A stretch of DNA of 64,000 bases, from assembly GCF_003730295.1 (NCBI RefSeq), contig NZ_QTSZ01000029.1, positions 124,001-188,000 on the forward strand, in the 5' to 3' direction. This stretch comes from Ornithinibacillus gellani (GTDB taxonomy: Bacteria; Bacillota; Bacilli; Bacillales; Amphibacillaceae). The notes beneath the pieces were generated by a model. It had not been told where the DNA came from. It made no database searches and saw only the letters and a list, made by a program, of their open reading frames with translations. Shown here piece by piece: positions 8,583 through 16,954 of this stretch. Within the stretch, counting starts at the first letter, position 1; the number at the start of each line of letters is the position of its first letter. Both the position numbers and the translations under genes were made by a program.

Positions 8583-8699
8583 GTGAAACTTCAATCAGTG
8601 GGGCTTTTTCCACTGGTTGTTAGTTGAACCAATCAGGCCTTTACTGGCTGTTGATCCACCACTTACAATTCCTGTTGTCAACAAAAATCCTTGATGTGC
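8578..8699 (+). repeat. Dispersed repeat, tandem copy 3 of 3 (3' truncated)
   Basis: Its hairpin region matches copy 1 rather than copy 2. The copy stops at GATGTG and lacks the CTTACAGCC...GATAAA end. Confidence 0.88.
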
Positions 8700-8763
8700 C
8701 AACTTCATTTATTTTCCAACATGTTATCCTTTCCATCTGTTCCAAATATGGTATACTTTAGGT

Positions 8764-8912
8764 AGAATGATGCATATTACTGTTATTCCAAATAAATAAG
8801 GTCACAGCTGCCACTGTGACCTTAAGATAATCGGTTCCCCTAGGGATCGGCTAACAATCTAACTGGACCTCTCCCAATCGACATTCAGGTTAATAGGGAG
8901 GTCTATTTTTTA
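8764..8912 (+). ncRNA. Antisense RNA antitoxin (RatA-like) opposite holin-like toxin
   Basis: A plus-strand promoter is present (TTTCCA 8730-8735, 16-bp spacer, TATACT 8752-8757). The predicted transcript runs through GATAATCGGTTCCCCTAGGG, a segment type I recognise from antisense partners of TxpA/holin-like toxins. It would end at a bulged hairpin (GACCT...CCC 8866-8875 with GGGAGGTC 8896-8903) followed by a T-rich tract. It is fully complementary to the 3' untranslated part of the toxin mRNA and just touches the end of the toxin ORF. Confidence 0.65.
8797..8824 (-). terminator. Terminator of the toxin mRNA
   Basis: Read on the minus strand, TAAGGTCACAG-TGGCAG-CTGTGACCTTA is followed by TTTATTT. 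A transcript from the toxin gene ending here would overlap the antisense RNA along almost its full length. Confidence 0.7.
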
Positions 8913-8998
8913 TTGTTCATTTTCAAAATCAATGTGAGCAACGCAATCAAAAATGTTCCGAAAGCGAAGAGGACAACAAATGATTCATAAATGTTCAA
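8903..8998 (-). CDS. Small holin-like toxin of a type I toxin-antitoxin system
   Basis: This 31-aa peptide has a short charged head (MNIYESF), one hydrophobic helix (about residues 8-26, LFAFGTFLIALLTLIL) and a basic tail (KMNNKK). This is the pattern of the putative holin-like toxin family (TxpA/BsrG-type, membrane-active). The start is TTG, with a very strong ribosome site TAGGAGGTGATG about 9 nt upstream. A promoter-like TTGTTC-N17-TATGTT lies near 9068-9096. The convergent antisense RNA and overlapping terminators support the type I assignment. No experimental toxicity is implied by sequence alone. Confidence 0.75.
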   Translation of the reverse strand: MNIYESFVVLFAFGTFLIALLTLILKMNNKK

Positions 8999-9153
8999 CT
9001 GGCATCACCTCCTAAGAAGCAGGCTAGCCGACCATTCCCTAAAAGAACATTATCTATTAACTAGTTTAACATATTTCTGAATTAATATAAGAACAATTGT
9101 TCCTATTTTTATATCTTGTACAACTTTTTGTATTGGACTTTTTTTCCACGTAT

Positions 9154-9196
9154 AAAAAACGCTGAAGCGAATATTGCATGTGCCTCAGCGTTTTTT
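9154..9196 (-). terminator. Terminator after the TRAP permease gene
   Basis: AAAAAACGCTGA (9154-9165) and TCAGCGTTTTTT (9185-9196) form a perfect 12-bp stem with T tracts on both strands. Confidence 0.85.
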
Positions 9197-9214
9197 AAAT
9201 TATTAGTTCTTTAT

Positions 9215-11188
9215 TTAAGAGCCTTGTACTTGCATTGATGGTGTTTTACCTAAAGAATCATCATCATCCTTGCGCTGTTTTTGGATGAACCAAATGGCGC
9301 CCATTATGACGAACCCAATAATATTCGTGATCCAGCCCGGATCCAGCATCATAATGCCGCCAGCAAATAATAAAACGCGTTCCCATATCTTTGAATTCTT
9401 CAAAAAGAACCCAATCATGGCACTACTTACCGCAGTCATGCCAAGAAGAGCAGTTGCTACTGCTGAAATAAATGGTAATGGTGTGACATCGACAAGCAGC
9501 AAAATAGGATTGGTTACAAATATATATGGTATAACAAATGCTGCAATTGCTAGCTTGACGGCAATAACCCCGGTTTTAAACGGATTGGCCCTCGCAATAC
9601 CGGCTCCGGCATATGCTGCCAGACAGACTGGAGGTGTAATATCTGCAACGATTCCAAAATAAAATACAAACATATGAACCGCAATCGCTTCCAAGCCAAA
9701 CGTATTGATTAGAGCAGGTGCAGCAACGGTCGCTGTTACCACATAGTTTGCGGTTGTTGGCAGCCCCATTCCGAGCACCAAACAAGCAATCATAGTAAAC
9801 CCTAATGCAAGTGGTAAAATACCGCCAGATAAGGCAATAATTCCTGATGCAAATTTAGCCCCTAATCCAGTAATACTAACGACTCCAGCAATAATTCCTG
9901 CTGTTGCAACTGCCGCAATCACAGGTAAAGCAACACGTGCGCCTTGCTCCAATACTTCCAATGTTTGGCGTACATTTAATCGTGTGTCTTTACGGATGAG
10001 ACTTACCCCATAAGCAGAGAATATCCCCAATAGGGCTGCACGCTGTGGTGTAAAACCTACTAATATCGTAGCGATTATCACGACAAGCGGAATGAGCATA
10101 TACCCATTCTTAATAATTAATTTTCGAAAACTCGGCAGCTCTGACTTTGGTAATCCAACAATACCAAGTCGTTTCGCCTCAAAATGTGTGCCGATAAAAA
10201 TACCTGTAAAATACAATACAGCAGGAATAGCAGCTGTTAGCATAATCGTGGAAAAAGGTACCCCTAAATATTCCATCATAATAAATGCTGCCGCTCCCAT
10301 TAACGGTGGCATAATCTGCCCACCTGTGGAAGCTGATGCCTCTGTTGCTGCAGCAAATTCTGGTTTAAATCCTGATTTCTTCATCATCGGAATTGTAAAT
10401 GATCCCGATGCAACGGTATTACCAACCGAACTACCAGAAACCATTCCTTGTAAGGCACTTGCTGCAACAGCTGCTTTTGCTGTTCCTCCTGTATACCTGC
10501 CTGTTAATGCGAATGCTAAGTCATTAAAAAATTGTCCTATTTTGGTATGGACCAAAATGACGCCGAAAAATAAGAAAAGGAAAATAAACTTCGCTGATAT
10601 TTGTATCGGTGTGCCGAATACCCCGCTCTCTTGGAACCATAGATTCGTTGTTACACGATCAAATGCCCAACCTGGGTGAGAGAGTATGGTGGTCGGAATG
10701 TATTTACCGAATACCGCATACAAAATCGTAATCGACGCCACAATAACAATTGGTATACCTACCGTTCTGCGGGTTGCCTCCAGAACGAGCAAAATTCCCA
10801 ATATCGAAATAATCATGTCGACAGTACTATAACCAGAAATACGGCTTTGTAAAATAGAATCAAAGAAAAACACTTTATGATAGGTGACATACATTGCCGT
10901 AAACGCAAGTACCACATCATACCAAGGCACTGTTTTTTGGGTTTTATGCTGACCAGATTTTGCCGGGAATAAAAGAAAAATAATACCCAAGGCGGTTCCA
11001 AGATGAATGGCTCCCTGCTTTTGGGTTTGCAATGTCCCGAAAAATCCTGTGTAGAGATGGAATATCGTTAAATAAACTCCTAGAAAAGTAACAACCCATT
11101 TCCATCTACCAATTTTTGTTCGAAATTGATTTTCCTTATCAAATTTTTCAAGTATTTCTTGAGCGTCTACTTGTTGTACATCTTTCAT
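9215..11188 (-). CDS. TRAP transporter fused permease (DctQM-type, 4TM/12TM fusion)
   Basis: This 657-aa membrane protein joins a small DctQ-like four-helix domain to a large DctM-like domain. Diagnostic DctM segments include GGTAKAAVAASALQGMVSGS, GGQIMPPLMGAAAF and GLPTTANYVVTA. TRAP permeases use sodium-coupled import of organic acids delivered by an extracellular receptor. The receptor gene lies directly upstream in the same operon and is a TAXI type with permuted domains. Fused permeases are the normal partners of TAXI receptors; the substrate class (often dicarboxylates or glutamate) is inferred only. Confidence 0.92.
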   Translation of the reverse strand: MKDVQQVDAQEILEKFDKENQFRTKIGRWKWVVTFLGVYLTIFHLYTGFFGTLQTQKQGAIHLGTALGIIFLLFPAKSGQHKTQKTVPWYDVVLAFTAMYVTYHKVFFFDSILQSRISGYSTVDMIISILGILLVLEATRRTVGIPIVIVASITILYAVFGKYIPTTILSHPGWAFDRVTTNLWFQESGVFGTPIQISAKFIFLFLFFGVILVHTKIGQFFNDLAFALTGRYTGGTAKAAVAASALQGMVSGSSVGNTVASGSFTIPMMKKSGFKPEFAAATEASASTGGQIMPPLMGAAAFIMMEYLGVPFSTIMLTAAIPAVLYFTGIFIGTHFEAKRLGIVGLPKSELPSFRKLIIKNGYMLIPLVVIIATILVGFTPQRAALLGIFSAYGVSLIRKDTRLNVRQTLEVLEQGARVALPVIAAVATAGIIAGVVSITGLGAKFASGIIALSGGILPLALGFTMIACLVLGMGLPTTANYVVTATVAAPALINTFGLEAIAVHMFVFYFGIVADITPPVCLAAYAGAGIARANPFKTGVIAVKLAIAAFVIPYIFVTNPILLLVDVTPLPFISAVATALLGMTAVSSAMIGFFLKNSKIWERVLLFAGGIMMLDPGWITNIIGFVIMGAIWFIQKQRKDDDDSLGKTPSMQVQGS

Positions 11189-11266
11189 CTGACCACCGCC
11201 CTTTCCATCATTGGGAAGAGATAATAAACTTCATTATCTCTCCCACAGCTTGATATCTTAATTCAT

Positions 11267-12259
11267 TTATTTCTTTAGATCTTCAAATGCTTCAATTCCA
11301 ACCTTTTCACGGGTAATAATTTGTACGATTTCAGGATAAATATGTCCAATAAAGGCAGCGTTTGGCACTTCATTTCCTTCAAAGTCTCCCTCGCCGTTAA
11401 TAGCCTCTAGAGCAGGAACGTGCACAGACATACCTAAATCCATATTTCCGTCACGAATACTAGCCATATTTTCAATCGACGCACCCGTTTCTGTGTTCGT
11501 CACATTTATTCCATCGATATTGTTATTCCAAACGTTTGCCATTTCTCCGCCTAATGGATAGTACGTACCACCTGAGCTACCAGTACCTAAAATAAGTTCT
11601 CCTTTACTACCATCTGCAGAAAGCTCAGCTACAGGATTATCCACTTGAACTCCTTGTTCTTCATAATAGCGTTTTGCACCTGGGTGAATGGGCAAGCCTT
11701 CCGCACCATTCAAAGCATTTTCAATCGTCATCTGGACTGCTTGTGCGTGGGTATTCTCGCTGGCATTTTCAATCATTACCTTTGCCAGTTGATAACCAAG
11801 TTCTTCATCGATTGTGTCAGTATTTCCCATAAGAATGGCGTAAGCAGTTATGGTTTCAATATCCTTGTCCAAGAAATCATAAGACTCCTTTGGAATGGTA
11901 TAACGCTTATATCCTGTATTTTCTTCCATATAATCAATTGCTTCATCAGAAAGCTCGAGCATGACCACGTCTCCAGTTGATGCTTGGATATTTTCGATAC
12001 TGGAGGCTGGTAATCCTAAAATCCCAACGGACACATCAATGTTTCCATCTTGCAGCATATCTGCTGCATCTCCAAAGCCTTCTTGATATTCCTTGTAATC
12101 GCTTTCGTCCATGTCATATGCTTTGAAAAGCTGTTTGGAAACTGTATTTGTTGCACTTGCTGGTGGCCCAATTGCAATGTTTTTCTTTCCACCGCCACAT
12201 GCAGTTAACAATAATACCGTTCCAATTAACACCATCATAAACATCCATGTCTTTTTCAT
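11267..12259 (-). CDS. TAXI-family TRAP solute receptor, circularly permuted lipoprotein
   Basis: This 330-aa protein starts with a lipoprotein signal (lipobox LLTAC, Cys21). Directly after it comes sequence that in ordinary TAXI receptors forms the C-terminal half: residues 25-204, from KKNIAIGPPAS to LPIHPGAKRYYEEQGV. A linker (205-220) leads into what is normally the N-terminal half: residues 221-330, from ELILGTGSSGGTYYPLGG to KVGIEAFEDLKK and stop. In normal family members FEDLKGKKIAIGPP is continuous. Both halves are complete and open, so this is a circular permutation, not a truncation. AAGGGGG precedes the ATG at 12259. The operon partner is the fused TRAP permease. Confidence 0.88.
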   Translation of the reverse strand: MKKTWMFMMVLIGTVLLLTACGGGKKNIAIGPPASATNTVSKQLFKAYDMDESDYKEYQEGFGDAADMLQDGNIDVSVGILGLPASSIENIQASTGDVVMLELSDEAIDYMEENTGYKRYTIPKESYDFLDKDIETITAYAILMGNTDTIDEELGYQLAKVMIENASENTHAQAVQMTIENALNGAEGLPIHPGAKRYYEEQGVQVDNPVAELSADGSKGELILGTGSSGGTYYPLGGEMANVWNNNIDGINVTNTETGASIENMASIRDGNMDLGMSVHVPALEAINGEGDFEGNEVPNAAFIGHIYPEIVQIITREKVGIEAFEDLKK

Positions 12260-12475
12260 TTTTGTCCCCCTTATCATATTTTTTCAGCTTCATCTTTTTG
12301 CGAACGCTTACATTTATGGTTGACTGAATGAATTTCGAGAAGCTTATGTTCAATTATACGTTAATTTGCCTGATTATCAACTGTTAATTTGGTATATTCA
12401 GATTTCTGTAATCAAAGCTGCAGAAAGATATTCTTTGTTTATGGATGGTACTTTTCGCAGCCTTCTTTATGTATC

Positions 12476-12514
12476 AAAAAAACAGTCCAACATAGCAGGA
12501 ATCACTATACTAGA
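12476..12514 (-). terminator. Terminator of the nos operon
   Basis: On the minus strand a fully pairable (three G-U) stem, TCTAGTATAG / CTATGTTGGA, is followed by CTGTTTTTTT. It lies 12-50 nt after the last gene of the nos cluster. Confidence 0.75.
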
Positions 12515-12526
12515 CCGTTATCATGT

Positions 12527-13192
12527 TTATTTTCTATAAATGGTTATGTCTAAGCTACCCAATTGATCCTGGTATAATGCTTCATAGCTTTGGTTTAGTT
12601 CATAGTTTATTTCTGCTTCAGATGCTTCTGATTGATCCGCGATGAGCTGCTTTTCCAAGTCTTTTGCGACCCTGTCACGGAGCAACGATCGTTGAACATA
12701 CGCTTGCATGCCTTTTTTCACATCTCTTTCCCGATATTCCTCGACCAATTTCATAGCTGCTTGATTGTTTGCTATATCTTGCTCCAGTTTTTTCATCGCC
12801 TGTTCCAGCTTTTCATCGGGGATAAAATAGTTCTTCTCTTCCCCTAATAACGCCATGGCATTGATTTCAATTAATTGTTGCAGCAGTACATTTTCATTAT
12901 CATAGTATGCGATCTGTTCATCCCAATATTTTTCCTTGTCAGCTAAAGCAGTGCCAGTTAGTTTGGCTTGATCTGCAGCTCGATTCCATTCTATTTTTAT
13001 TTTTTCCATTAAACCATACAATGTAAGATCCGTTTGATAAAAGTCTTTCTTATTAATGGTAACCACTTTATCTACTGCATTTGGCACTGGGCTCTCCTGA
13101 TTTGTAGATTCTTTCGCTTCAGGCTTTGCTGTACAGCCGGCCATGAATAGGATAACGATGATTAGCATTATTAACATAGATTTTTTATGCAT
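12527..13192 (-). CDS. Lipoprotein of unknown function at the end of the nos operon
   Basis: It has a signal peptide with lipobox (FMAGC) and then about 200 mostly helical, charged residues. The helical layout resembles the N-terminal chaperone region of PrsA/SurA-type foldases, but no isomerase domain is visible. A GTG at 13201 overlaps the upstream stop. The ATG at 13192, 9 nt after GAAGG, is the preferred start. Position in the operon suggests a role in assembly or maturation of the extracytoplasmic N2O reductase; that is inference. Confidence 0.65.
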   Translation of the reverse strand: MHKKSMLIMLIIVILFMAGCTAKPEAKESTNQESPVPNAVDKVVTINKKDFYQTDLTLYGLMEKIKIEWNRAADQAKLTGTALADKEKYWDEQIAYYDNENVLLQQLIEINAMALLGEEKNYFIPDEKLEQAMKKLEQDIANNQAAMKLVEEYRERDVKKGMQAYVQRSLLRDRVAKDLEKQLIADQSEASEAEINYELNQSYEALYQDQLGSLDITIYRK

Positions 13193-13197
13193 ACAAA

Positions 13198-13551
13198 TCA
13201 CCCTTCATTTACGTCGAATGTTAATAATTCCTCATATGTTTTACCATCCATCTCAGCTGTTAAATCAATGATCCATTCCCCACCCATTGGTAGTTCTACC
13301 TCACCTTCATACATTCCATCGCCTTGATTCGTAAAGACGACTTCGATTGTTCCATGATCCATTTTTGCCATTTCCAATTGTCCTGAAAGTTCAAGATCAG
13401 CTATCGCTGTTCCATTTTTTTCTGCTTGGATGACAATGGTAATCGCTTCTGCTGCTTGATATGGTGATACACGTTCAACGGTAAAATCAATTGCTTCAGA
13501 TGAACATCCGAATAACAGTAACATTAATAAAATCGCGACCACTTTTTTCAT
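13198..13551 (-). CDS. YtkA-like lipoprotein
   Basis: This 117-aa protein has a lipobox (LLFGC) and a beta-rich domain containing GDGMYEGEVELPMGGEWIIDL, typical of YtkA-like/FixH-like domains found near cytochrome oxidase and copper handling genes. The gene starts 2 nt after the ABC ATPase stop, and the next gene overlaps or abuts its stop, so it is in the nos operon. It may stand in for NosL-type copper delivery, which is not seen here; this is inference. Confidence 0.7.
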   Translation of the reverse strand: MKKVVAILLMLLLFGCSSEAIDFTVERVSPYQAAEAITIVIQAEKNGTAIADLELSGQLEMAKMDHGTIEVVFTNQGDGMYEGEVELPMGGEWIIDLTAEMDGKTYEELLTFDVNEG

Positions 13552-13553
13552 TG

Positions 13554-14216
13554 CTATGCCTCCTGCAAATATTTTTTAGCGAAATCCTCAATCGTATGTT
13601 TGGTAATCGCACCATCCTCTAGATAAGCCACATGTGTACATACCTTTTTAATCTCATCCACATGATGGGATGCCATTAAAATGGTCTTATCTGTTAACGA
13701 CTGGATGATTTGTAAAATCTCCTCACGTCCGATTGGATCGAGTCCACTTGTAGGTTCATCTAATATAATGATTTCCGAATCATAATAAAGCATGATAGCT
13801 AAGCCCAGTCTTTGGAGCATGCCTTTTGAATACTGGTGAATCTGCATGTGTCTTGCATTCCATAAGGACACAACTTGAAGCTTTTCTTCCATTCTTTTTT
13901 GATTGACTTGCTTTGATTCCAATGATGCAAAAAACCGCATATTCTCTTCACCTGTCAAATGCTGATATAGATGAAACTTTTCAGGTAAATAAGAGACATG
14001 CTTTTTCCAGGTCTGCTTTTTATTACAATGTCCTCCGAGCATGACACTCCCTTGCTTAAGTGGAAGTAAACCCAGCATCGTATGAATGAGTGTTGACTTT
14101 CCAGCCCCATTACGTCCAACAAGTGCACAGCGTTCATTCCGTTCAATAACCAAGTTCACGTTATGCAATACTTGTTGTTTTTGATAGGACTGGGATACAT
14201 TTTTAATCTCAATCAT
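13554..14216 (-). CDS. nosF: NosF, ABC transporter ATP-binding protein
   Basis: The protein has Walker A GRNGAGKST, signature YSKGMLQRLG, Walker B IIILDEPTSGLD and the switch His in MASHH, so it is a complete ABC ATPase of about 221 aa. With NosY it forms the NosFY transporter, which with NosD supports maturation of the CuZ copper-sulfur centre of N2O reductase. The ATG at 14216 was chosen because GGGGGG lies just upstream; an upstream ATG at 14231 overlaps that site. The frame overlaps the end of nosY. Confidence 0.85.
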   Translation of the reverse strand: MIEIKNVSQSYQKQQVLHNVNLVIERNERCALVGRNGAGKSTLIHTMLGLLPLKQGSVMLGGHCNKKQTWKKHVSYLPEKFHLYQHLTGEENMRFFASLESKQVNQKRMEEKLQVVSLWNARHMQIHQYSKGMLQRLGLAIMLYYDSEIIILDEPTSGLDPIGREEILQIIQSLTDKTILMASHHVDEIKKVCTHVAYLEDGAITKHTIEDFAKKYLQEA

Positions 14217-15009
14217 TGCTTTGCCCCCCATTTCTAAACGATATAGATAGGATAAAAAACAAGCTTGGCCACAGAATCGTATTCATCAGCAAGAATATCC
14301 ACATGTCCATGAACATAAATTTATCCATCATTCGCGACATATTGGTCGTTGTAAATAATCCAAGACTCGATTCCAAATATAGTCGCAACGTATGGATCGG
14401 ATCGAGAAAATATACCCAGGAAAACAATCGTAAATTATCAAAGGTTACTGCAGGTAAAAAATAGAGAAACATCAGATCCAGTAAAAACACAACAAAAAAC
14501 CATGTTAAAATATTGGCCCCGACAAGTTGCATTTTTGTTTTACAAATCGTTCCAAGAAATATACCAATTTGATTAAATATCCATAAAAACAGGGAAATCA
14601 CCAGTAAAAAATGCAAAAAACTAACGATATGAAAGCTTAAAAATGCTTTCATGAATAAGGCTAGAATAAAATAAGCGGCAATAAATGCAGTAATAATAGT
14701 AAATTGAATTGCCAATGATTTTTTTAAGACAAATGTTCCCTGTGATTCTTTTTTGGTTAATAAAATCATCACTGTCTTTAATTCCTTTTCCTGATATATG
14801 GAAAAGGATGATAAAAACATAGCAAATATAGGAAGAATATACATATTGGTATCAAATAAAGATAGGAGAAGTGCCTCAAATCCAAAGTCTGCTGGAAATG
14901 CCCGTGCCTCTGCGATTAAAAAAATGGAGGTTAGCATGATTACTCCGATTCCAAGCCATAATCCTTTTCCTCTTGCTTGTTCTAAGCCTTCCTTCCAAAT
15001 ATACGACAT
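14209..15009 (-). CDS. nosY: NosY, ABC transporter permease
   Basis: This membrane protein of about 266 aa has six hydrophobic segments. It belongs to the ABC-2 type permeases and sits in the expected nosD-nosY-nosF order. It overlaps nosD by 28 nt at its start and nosF by 8 nt at its end, indicating tight translational coupling. The ATG at 15009 has GGGG 9 nt upstream; the ATG at 15015 is too close to it. Confidence 0.85.
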   Translation of the reverse strand: MSYIWKEGLEQARGKGLWLGIGVIMLTSIFLIAEARAFPADFGFEALLLSLFDTNMYILPIFAMFLSSFSIYQEKELKTVMILLTKKESQGTFVLKKSLAIQFTIITAFIAAYFILALFMKAFLSFHIVSFLHFLLVISLFLWIFNQIGIFLGTICKTKMQLVGANILTWFFVVFLLDLMFLYFLPAVTFDNLRLFSWVYFLDPIHTLRLYLESSLGLFTTTNMSRMMDKFMFMDMWIFLLMNTILWPSLFFILSISFRNGGQSND

Positions 15010-16313
15010 GAGCATCTTCCCCTTTTATAGAAATATAGTACAGCTAAGACCCCTATGAAGATGGAGATGAGCCATCCAATCGGGATTCGACTCTTTCCAG
15101 TTACCATTGGATATTTATCAATAGCCATCACTTTTTGGTTGCTAAATAATTCATTTGCTTTTTCATATATTTGGATAGCCGGACTATTTAAAAATAAGTA
15201 GGCTAGTTCATTTTCTTCAATCAATTCATTTAAAGAGGACGTATATTCCAACGGTGCATCCCCAATACCATCCTGATTCAAATCTAGCATCGGCTTATTC
15301 CAATAGTTGCCGACTCCATTTTCATACCATTCGTTAATCGATTCACCACCAACTGTCAGCACATCACTATTATTCCTGTGAAATTTATTTTTCACAAAAA
15401 CATGTGCAGTAGAGGAGGTCCATAATTCAATGCCAATTTGATTGCGAAAAAAATCATTGCCTTCAATGCGATTATTCGTTGATTGTTCCAGATAAAGGCC
15501 ACGCTGGTTCAAATGAAAGTCATTATGTTTTACCTCAATATCACGACTAGCTTGAATAATCAATCCAAATGAACGTGAACCCTGATTATATGAAAAGCTA
15601 TTGCCCTCCAACAAAATGTGGTCAGAATGCATGATTGCTGCACCGCCCACATTACGTGTAAATTGATTCGCTTCAAAATAATTATTATTAGAATACATAT
15701 AATGAAGGCCATAACGGGTACCACTAATCATATTATTTTTTATTTCATTATTATTGGAGTACTCTACAAAAATACCGTCCCGTGTTTGCTCAATCGTATT
15801 TTTTTCAATGATATTATCACCAGAGCGTACAATGTGAATACCATTTCCCTGATTGCCCAAGCTAGCAGCTCCGTGCCCAGTAATATGGTTATTTTCAATC
15901 GTGATATCCTTCGTTTTATTTAAATAAATGCCATGAAAACTATCAGAAATGATGAGATTTTTTAAGGTAACCTGATTTGCCATGACGCGTACACCAGAAT
16001 ACTCTTCCTTCGAGCTACGGCTCATTCCACTATGTTTCACCTGTAAACCGTCAAGTACGACTTGATCACTTTCAATTTGAATCACATTGCCTGTACCATC
16101 TCCGCGAATGATTGTATTTTCCTTACCAATAATCGTCATTGGTTTATCAATCAGGACATTTCCATCGTATGTGATGTTATCCAGCCGAAGTATTCCCGCT
16201 TCTGGTGTTTCATCGATTAATTGTTGGAGCGTATTCGATTCCTGTGCAAATACAAAAGAAGGTAGACAAACAATCCACATGCTAATGAAGAGGAATCCGC
16301 TTAATCTTTTCAT
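14982..16313 (-). CDS. nosD: NosD, copper ABC transporter substrate-binding/maturation protein
   Basis: A Sec signal peptide (cleavage after VFA) precedes a right-handed beta-helix made of repeated NxI/NxF turns (for example GIYLNKTKDITIENNHITG, GIFVEYSNNNEIKNNMISG), the carbohydrate-binding/sugar-hydrolase repeat found in NosD. The C-terminus has a hydrophobic helix (WLISIFIGVLAVLYFY) that anchors it to the membrane. It works with NosFY in CuZ assembly. The ATG at 16313 follows AAGGA by about 9 nt. Confidence 0.88.
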   Translation of the reverse strand: MKRLSGFLFISMWIVCLPSFVFAQESNTLQQLIDETPEAGILRLDNITYDGNVLIDKPMTIIGKENTIIRGDGTGNVIQIESDQVVLDGLQVKHSGMSRSSKEEYSGVRVMANQVTLKNLIISDSFHGIYLNKTKDITIENNHITGHGAASLGNQGNGIHIVRSGDNIIEKNTIEQTRDGIFVEYSNNNEIKNNMISGTRYGLHYMYSNNNYFEANQFTRNVGGAAIMHSDHILLEGNSFSYNQGSRSFGLIIQASRDIEVKHNDFHLNQRGLYLEQSTNNRIEGNDFFRNQIGIELWTSSTAHVFVKNKFHRNNSDVLTVGGESINEWYENGVGNYWNKPMLDLNQDGIGDAPLEYTSSLNELIEENELAYLFLNSPAIQIYEKANELFSNQKVMAIDKYPMVTGKSRIPIGWLISIFIGVLAVLYFYKRGRCSCRIFGRKA

Positions 16314-16876
16314 TTTGCTCGATCCTTCCATAATGGAAAAATAAGAAGAATAAATATAATTCCCAGCATATAACCGCCATAAGTGAAATAACTATGGGTT
16401 ACAAAATTGGCAATAACATTTTCACCAATAATCGGTGGAATAAAGGGTTCCAATTCAATAGGTGCTTTTGGATCCAACTCCGTACCAAATTTCCTTAACC
16501 AGCGATACATATCATAGATTCCGATAGCACCGGCAAATACATAAACAGAAATAAGTCCATAGAGAAAAGATTTTCTTCGTAACCACGCTACAGCCAATGT
16601 AAGAATAGCGATCCCGATAATTATATATGGCATATAGGCAAGTTCCGGAAAGGATTCATTGCTGAACAATGACATGCCAATATAATGATTTAGACCATTC
16701 ACGATATCAATATCACCAGCTAATGTTGTCGGATAAACGATAATATCGAGTCCTTCCGGATATTGCGGAGCATAGAATTTCATCCCCCACCATGGCATAA
16801 ATATTGTCAAAACAATCATCATGGCTGCAGCAATAAGAACGATCATAGAAGTTTTAGATAGTGTTTTGTTTTTCAA
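16310..16876 (-). CDS. NosB-like integral membrane protein
   Basis: This 188-aa protein has about four to five hydrophobic helices, with an acidic, proline-rich extracytoplasmic loop before the last one. It lies directly after nosZ and overlaps the start of nosD, the place occupied by the membrane protein NosB in clade II nos clusters. Its precise role is unresolved. The start is TTG with a strong CAGGAGG site 8 nt upstream and no ATG nearby. Confidence 0.65.
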   Translation of the reverse strand: MKNKTLSKTSMIVLIAAAMMIVLTIFMPWWGMKFYAPQYPEGLDIIVYPTTLAGDIDIVNGLNHYIGMSLFSNESFPELAYMPYIIIGIAILTLAVAWLRRKSFLYGLISVYVFAGAIGIYDMYRWLRKFGTELDPKAPIELEPFIPPIIGENVIANFVTHSYFTYGGYMLGIIFILLIFPLWKDRAK

Positions 16877-16901
16877 TCTGTACGCCTCCTGGATAAACGC
16901 T

Positions 16902-16943
16902 TTTGAAAAAGTAAAGGACGCAAAGGCCCTTTACTTTTTCAAA
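16902..16943 (-). promoter_or_regulatory. Long stem-loop between nosZ and nosB
   Basis: A perfect 16-bp stem (TTTGAAAAAGTAAAGG, 16902-16917; complement 16928-16943) with a 10-nt loop lies 11 nt after the nosZ stop and in front of the nosB-like gene. It may protect the 3' end of nosZ mRNA or partly terminate, giving more NosZ than accessory proteins. Confidence 0.6.
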
Positions 16944-16954
16944 TTAAATCCTGC

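Noticed and set aside
10092-10679. 195-aa plus-strand frame inside the TRAP permease gene
   Set aside because: It is the mirror of a membrane-protein gene on the other strand; composition and lack of a ribosome site mark it as a shadow.
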